From DATEMK01 sp039914625 (GTDB lineage: Bacteria; Bacteroidota; Bacteroidia; AKYH767-A; OLB10): a DNA stretch of 15,310 nt. The notes under the pieces are model-generated. The model saw only the letters and a program-made list of their open reading frames with translations. It was not told where the DNA came from and made no database searches. Positions 13,377-15,310 of this stretch are shown here, piece by piece (within the stretch, counting starts at the first letter, position 1; each line of letters begins with the position of its first letter). The position numbers and the translations under genes were made by a program. The DNA is taken from NCBI GenBank assembly GCA_039914625.1, contig JBDSOU010000112.1, positions 1 to 15,310 of the forward strand, given 5' to 3'.

Positions 13377-14285
13377 GTGGATATCAGTGTAATTGTTCCC
13401 GTTTACCGAAGCGAGTCAACGCTTGAGGAACTTTTTGGGCGCATAGACAATGTACTTGGCAAGGATTACACGTATGAAGTTATTTTTGTGGATGATGATG
13501 GCGGAGATAACAGCTGGAATGTTATTGAACAATTACACGCAAAGCATCCGGAAAAAATAACCGCCATTAAGCTGAGTAAAAATTTCGGTCAGCACAATGC
13601 CATTATGTGTGGCATGCATTATACAAAAGGAAAATTTATTGTTACCATTGATGATGATCTGCAGATTCCGCCTGAGGAATTAATAAAGCTTATTCAAAAG
13701 CAAAAAGAAACCAATGCTGAATTAGTCTATGGTGTTTACGGACAAAAGGAACATGCCAGGCTGCGTAACAAAGGAAGCGAAATGGTGCAAAAAATATTCC
13801 GTTATGTTTTTAAAACTACCGGTGACATCACGTCTTTCCGATTGATAAAAACGGAAATGAAAACTAAAATTTCGCAGCACGCGCAATCTTTTATTTTCAT
13901 TGACGGGTTGCTTCACTGGCATACGAATAAAATAAGCCGTGTTTTGGTGGAGCACAAGCCAAGACAGCAGGGGCAATCAGGCTATTCGTTCGTAAAACTT
14001 TTTGCTTTGGCAGGAAATTTATTGTTCAACTTCACAACGCTTCCTCTAAAATTAATGATTGGAGCAGGGTTCACCTGTGCAGTTATCTCACTGATAATTG
14101 CTGTCATTTTTATGATACGGAAACTCGTATATGATGTACCGTTGGGATTTACCGCTATTATAGTCACCATACTTTTTATCGGAAGCATACTCATGCTTTT
14201 CCTTGGAATATTGGGCGAATACATTAGCCGGCTGTATGCTAATCAAAATCAGAAACCACAATTCTCAGTGAAACAAATCTTATGA
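13377..14285 (+). CDS. Membrane-anchored family 2 glycosyltransferase (GtrB/DPM1-like), GTG start
   Basis: Read from GTG at 13377 the enzyme has 302 residues and begins MDISVIVPVYRSESTLEELF, the usual GT2 first strand. The GT-A domain includes VIFVDDDGGDNSW (35-47), KNFGQHNAIMCGM (68-80) and the metal/nucleotide motif IDDDLQ at 91-96. RQQGQSGYSFVKLF (197-210) is the segment that precedes the membrane in polyprenyl-phosphate glycosyltransferases. Two membrane helices follow at about 226-247 and 258-280. This layout is that of GtrB/ArnC/DPM1-type enzymes, which put a sugar on undecaprenyl or dolichyl phosphate at the cytoplasmic face. The sugar cannot be read from sequence. The next gene overlaps by 4 bases (ATGA), so the two probably modify the same glycan pathway. 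Confidence 0.88.
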   Translation: MDISVIVPVYRSESTLEELFGRIDNVLGKDYTYEVIFVDDDGGDNSWNVIEQLHAKHPEKITAIKLSKNFGQHNAIMCGMHYTKGKFIVTIDDDLQIPPEELIKLIQKQKETNAELVYGVYGQKEHARLRNKGSEMVQKIFRYVFKTTGDITSFRLIKTEMKTKISQHAQSFIFIDGLLHWHTNKISRVLVEHKPRQQGQSGYSFVKLFALAGNLLFNFTTLPLKLMIGAGFTCAVISLIIAVIFMIRKLVYDVPLGFTAIIVTILFIGSILMLFLGILGEYISRLYANQNQKPQFSVKQIL

Positions 14286-15082
14286 CACATCCTAACATTC
14301 AAACGGAAGAATTAATTATTGGTGATAATGTTGACATTCACGAATCAGTTATCATCCGCGGACTACAGGGCAAAGCGAAAAAAATTGTTTTGGGCGATAA
14401 TATCTATATAGGTGCCAATGTTCAAATCCTTTGCGATAATTTTTCGCTGGGAGATTATTCGCGTATTCAACACAGCACCACAATACACGGATACAAACCC
14501 TGCATTATCGGGCACAATGCATGGATCGGGCAATCTTCAATAATTGATTCCATTGGAGGAACTACTATCGGAAATAATTGCGGTATTGGCGCCCATTCGC
14601 AGTTATGGAGCCATATCCGTTATGGTGATACGCTGGAAGGTTGCCGCTTTAATTCGGGACACCCGATGAACATCGGAAACGATGTATGGTTTGTTGGACA
14701 TTGTATTGTGTCACCTATTACGGCTGCTGATAAATCAATGGCAATGGTTGGTTCAGTAGTTGCAAAAGACATGGAATACAACACTATTTATGGCGGGTGC
14801 CCTGCAAAAGCTGTTTCTGATAAATTAGGTTTTCAATTTGCTCCTGTTCCGGTTGAAGAAAAACTCGAAAAGATGAAGCAATACATTATAGAAAGTAAAA
14901 TTGATGCCTCAAAAATTAAGGTTGTTTCTGCTATAAATGATTTTAATGCTGATGATTCGATTGCTTATTTTGATGTAATGTCACGCCAATATACTAAAAA
15001 GAAAACCGTTGATGAAATTGCATTCATGAAATATTTATTACCTGTACGTGCTAAGTTCGTTCCTTTCGCTAAAACTCTCTGA
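14282..15082 (+). CDS. Left-handed beta-helix (hexapeptide) acyltransferase-like protein
   Basis: The 266-residue protein carries hexapeptide-repeat turns through about residues 12-180, e.g. IGDNVDI, LGDNIYIGANVQI, LGDYSRI, IGHNAWIGQSSII, IGNNCGIGAH and IGNDVWFVGHCIVSP, ending with GSVVAKDMEYNTIYGGCPAKAV. That ending is typical of O- or N-acetyltransferases of the LbH fold (WecH/CysE/DapH-like trimers). Histidines at the helix corners (HSTTIHGY, GAHSQLWSHIRY) could be catalytic. A C-terminal segment of about 80 residues (VEEKLEKMKQYII...) is partly helical and has no family I recognise. Translational coupling to the glycosyltransferase suggests acetylation or related decoration of a sugar nucleotide or lipid-linked sugar. 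Substrate is unknown. Confidence 0.82.
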   Translation: MTHPNIQTEELIIGDNVDIHESVIIRGLQGKAKKIVLGDNIYIGANVQILCDNFSLGDYSRIQHSTTIHGYKPCIIGHNAWIGQSSIIDSIGGTTIGNNCGIGAHSQLWSHIRYGDTLEGCRFNSGHPMNIGNDVWFVGHCIVSPITAADKSMAMVGSVVAKDMEYNTIYGGCPAKAVSDKLGFQFAPVPVEEKLEKMKQYIIESKIDASKIKVVSAINDFNADDSIAYFDVMSRQYTKKKTVDEIAFMKYLLPVRAKFVPFAKTL

Positions 15083-15104
15083 AAGCTATACCTTTTATTA
15101 ACTA

Positions 15105-15310
15105 TCAAGCCTCGGCCAGTCTATTAAACTGTATTTCATAAAGCTGCTTATACAGTCCTCCTTTTTTCAAAAGTTCCTGGTGTGTTCCGGTTTCTTTTAT
15201 TTCACCGTGATCAAGAACAATAATTTTATCGGCATTTTGAATAGTGGCAAGACGGTGTGCAATTACTAATGAAGTCCGGTTCTGAGTAAGCACTTTTGTC
15301 GCTTTAATAA
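15105..15310 (-). CDS. ABC exporter (MsbA-type) C-terminus, partial at the right edge
   Basis: The minus-strand frame is open to the right edge of the window; only the last 67 or so residues can be read. It carries the H-loop in RTSLVIAHRLATIQNADKI, then the conserved tail IVLDHGEIKETGTHQELLKKGGLYKQLYEIQF typical of the nucleotide-binding domain of fused membrane/ATPase exporters (MsbA and lipid or multidrug exporters). Walker A, the signature and the membrane part lie beyond the edge. It converges on the acyltransferase gene with a 22-base gap, and I saw no strong terminator between them. An export role for glycolipid next to the glycosyltransferase is possible but speculative. Confidence 0.88.
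   Translation of the reverse strand, partial: IKATKVLTQNRTSLVIAHRLATIQNADKIIVLDHGEIKETGTHQELLKKGGLYKQLYEIQFNRLAEA

Overview
The window looks like chromosomal DNA of a member of the Bacteroidota. It is AT-rich. It encodes a bacillithiol-pathway deacetylase (BshB1), a CcmB/CcmC/CcmD-like haem-export cluster, a secreted protein with a type IX secretion-type C-terminal sorting domain, and housekeeping proteins with Bacteroidota-style sequences. Many genes are preceded by the Bacteroidota -7 element TAnnTTTG rather than by a Shine-Dalgarno sequence. No rRNA, tRNA, CRISPR array, insertion sequence or phage gene was recognised.

Layout, left to right. (1) 1-1571, minus strand: ccmB, ccmC and a CcmD-like gene cut by the left edge, a cytochrome c maturation operon. 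(2) 1721-2437, plus strand: bshB1, divergent from ccmB, followed by the C-terminal half of a response-regulator receiver domain (2508-2702), probably a gene remnant. (3) 2815-3882, minus strand: a membrane-anchored class A beta-lactamase-like serine hydrolase. (4) 3883-4515: 633 bases with no gene but with several inverted repeats, one of them a probable terminator. (5) 4516-5922, minus strand: a phosphoglucosamine/phosphohexomutase (GlmM-type) whose promoter holds a perfect 12-bp palindrome. (6) 6120-7413, plus strand: a membrane-anchored TPR protein and lumazine synthase ribH. (7) 7504-10395, plus strand: uvrA. (8) 10452-10999, plus strand: a two-gene RelE/ParE-type toxin-antitoxin module. 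(9) 11017-11652 minus and 11782-13188 plus: two divergent secreted proteins, the second a beta-propeller-like protein with a T9SS sorting domain. (10) 13377-15082, plus strand: a membrane-anchored family 2 glycosyltransferase translationally coupled to a left-handed beta-helix acyltransferase, probably for surface glycan or lipid-linked sugar modification. (11) 15105-15310, minus strand: the C-terminus of an ABC exporter cut by the right edge.

Most of the content is ordinary core genome. The less ordinary signals lie between the genes: short-period, almost G-free repeat arrays directly before the starts of ccmB, bshB1 and ribH; a palindrome in the glmM promoter spacer; a hairpin-rich gene-free region; and four genes whose likely starts are TTG or GTG, two of them with a promoter element inside or overlapping the longer open frame. 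I did not find a convincing new multi-gene system.
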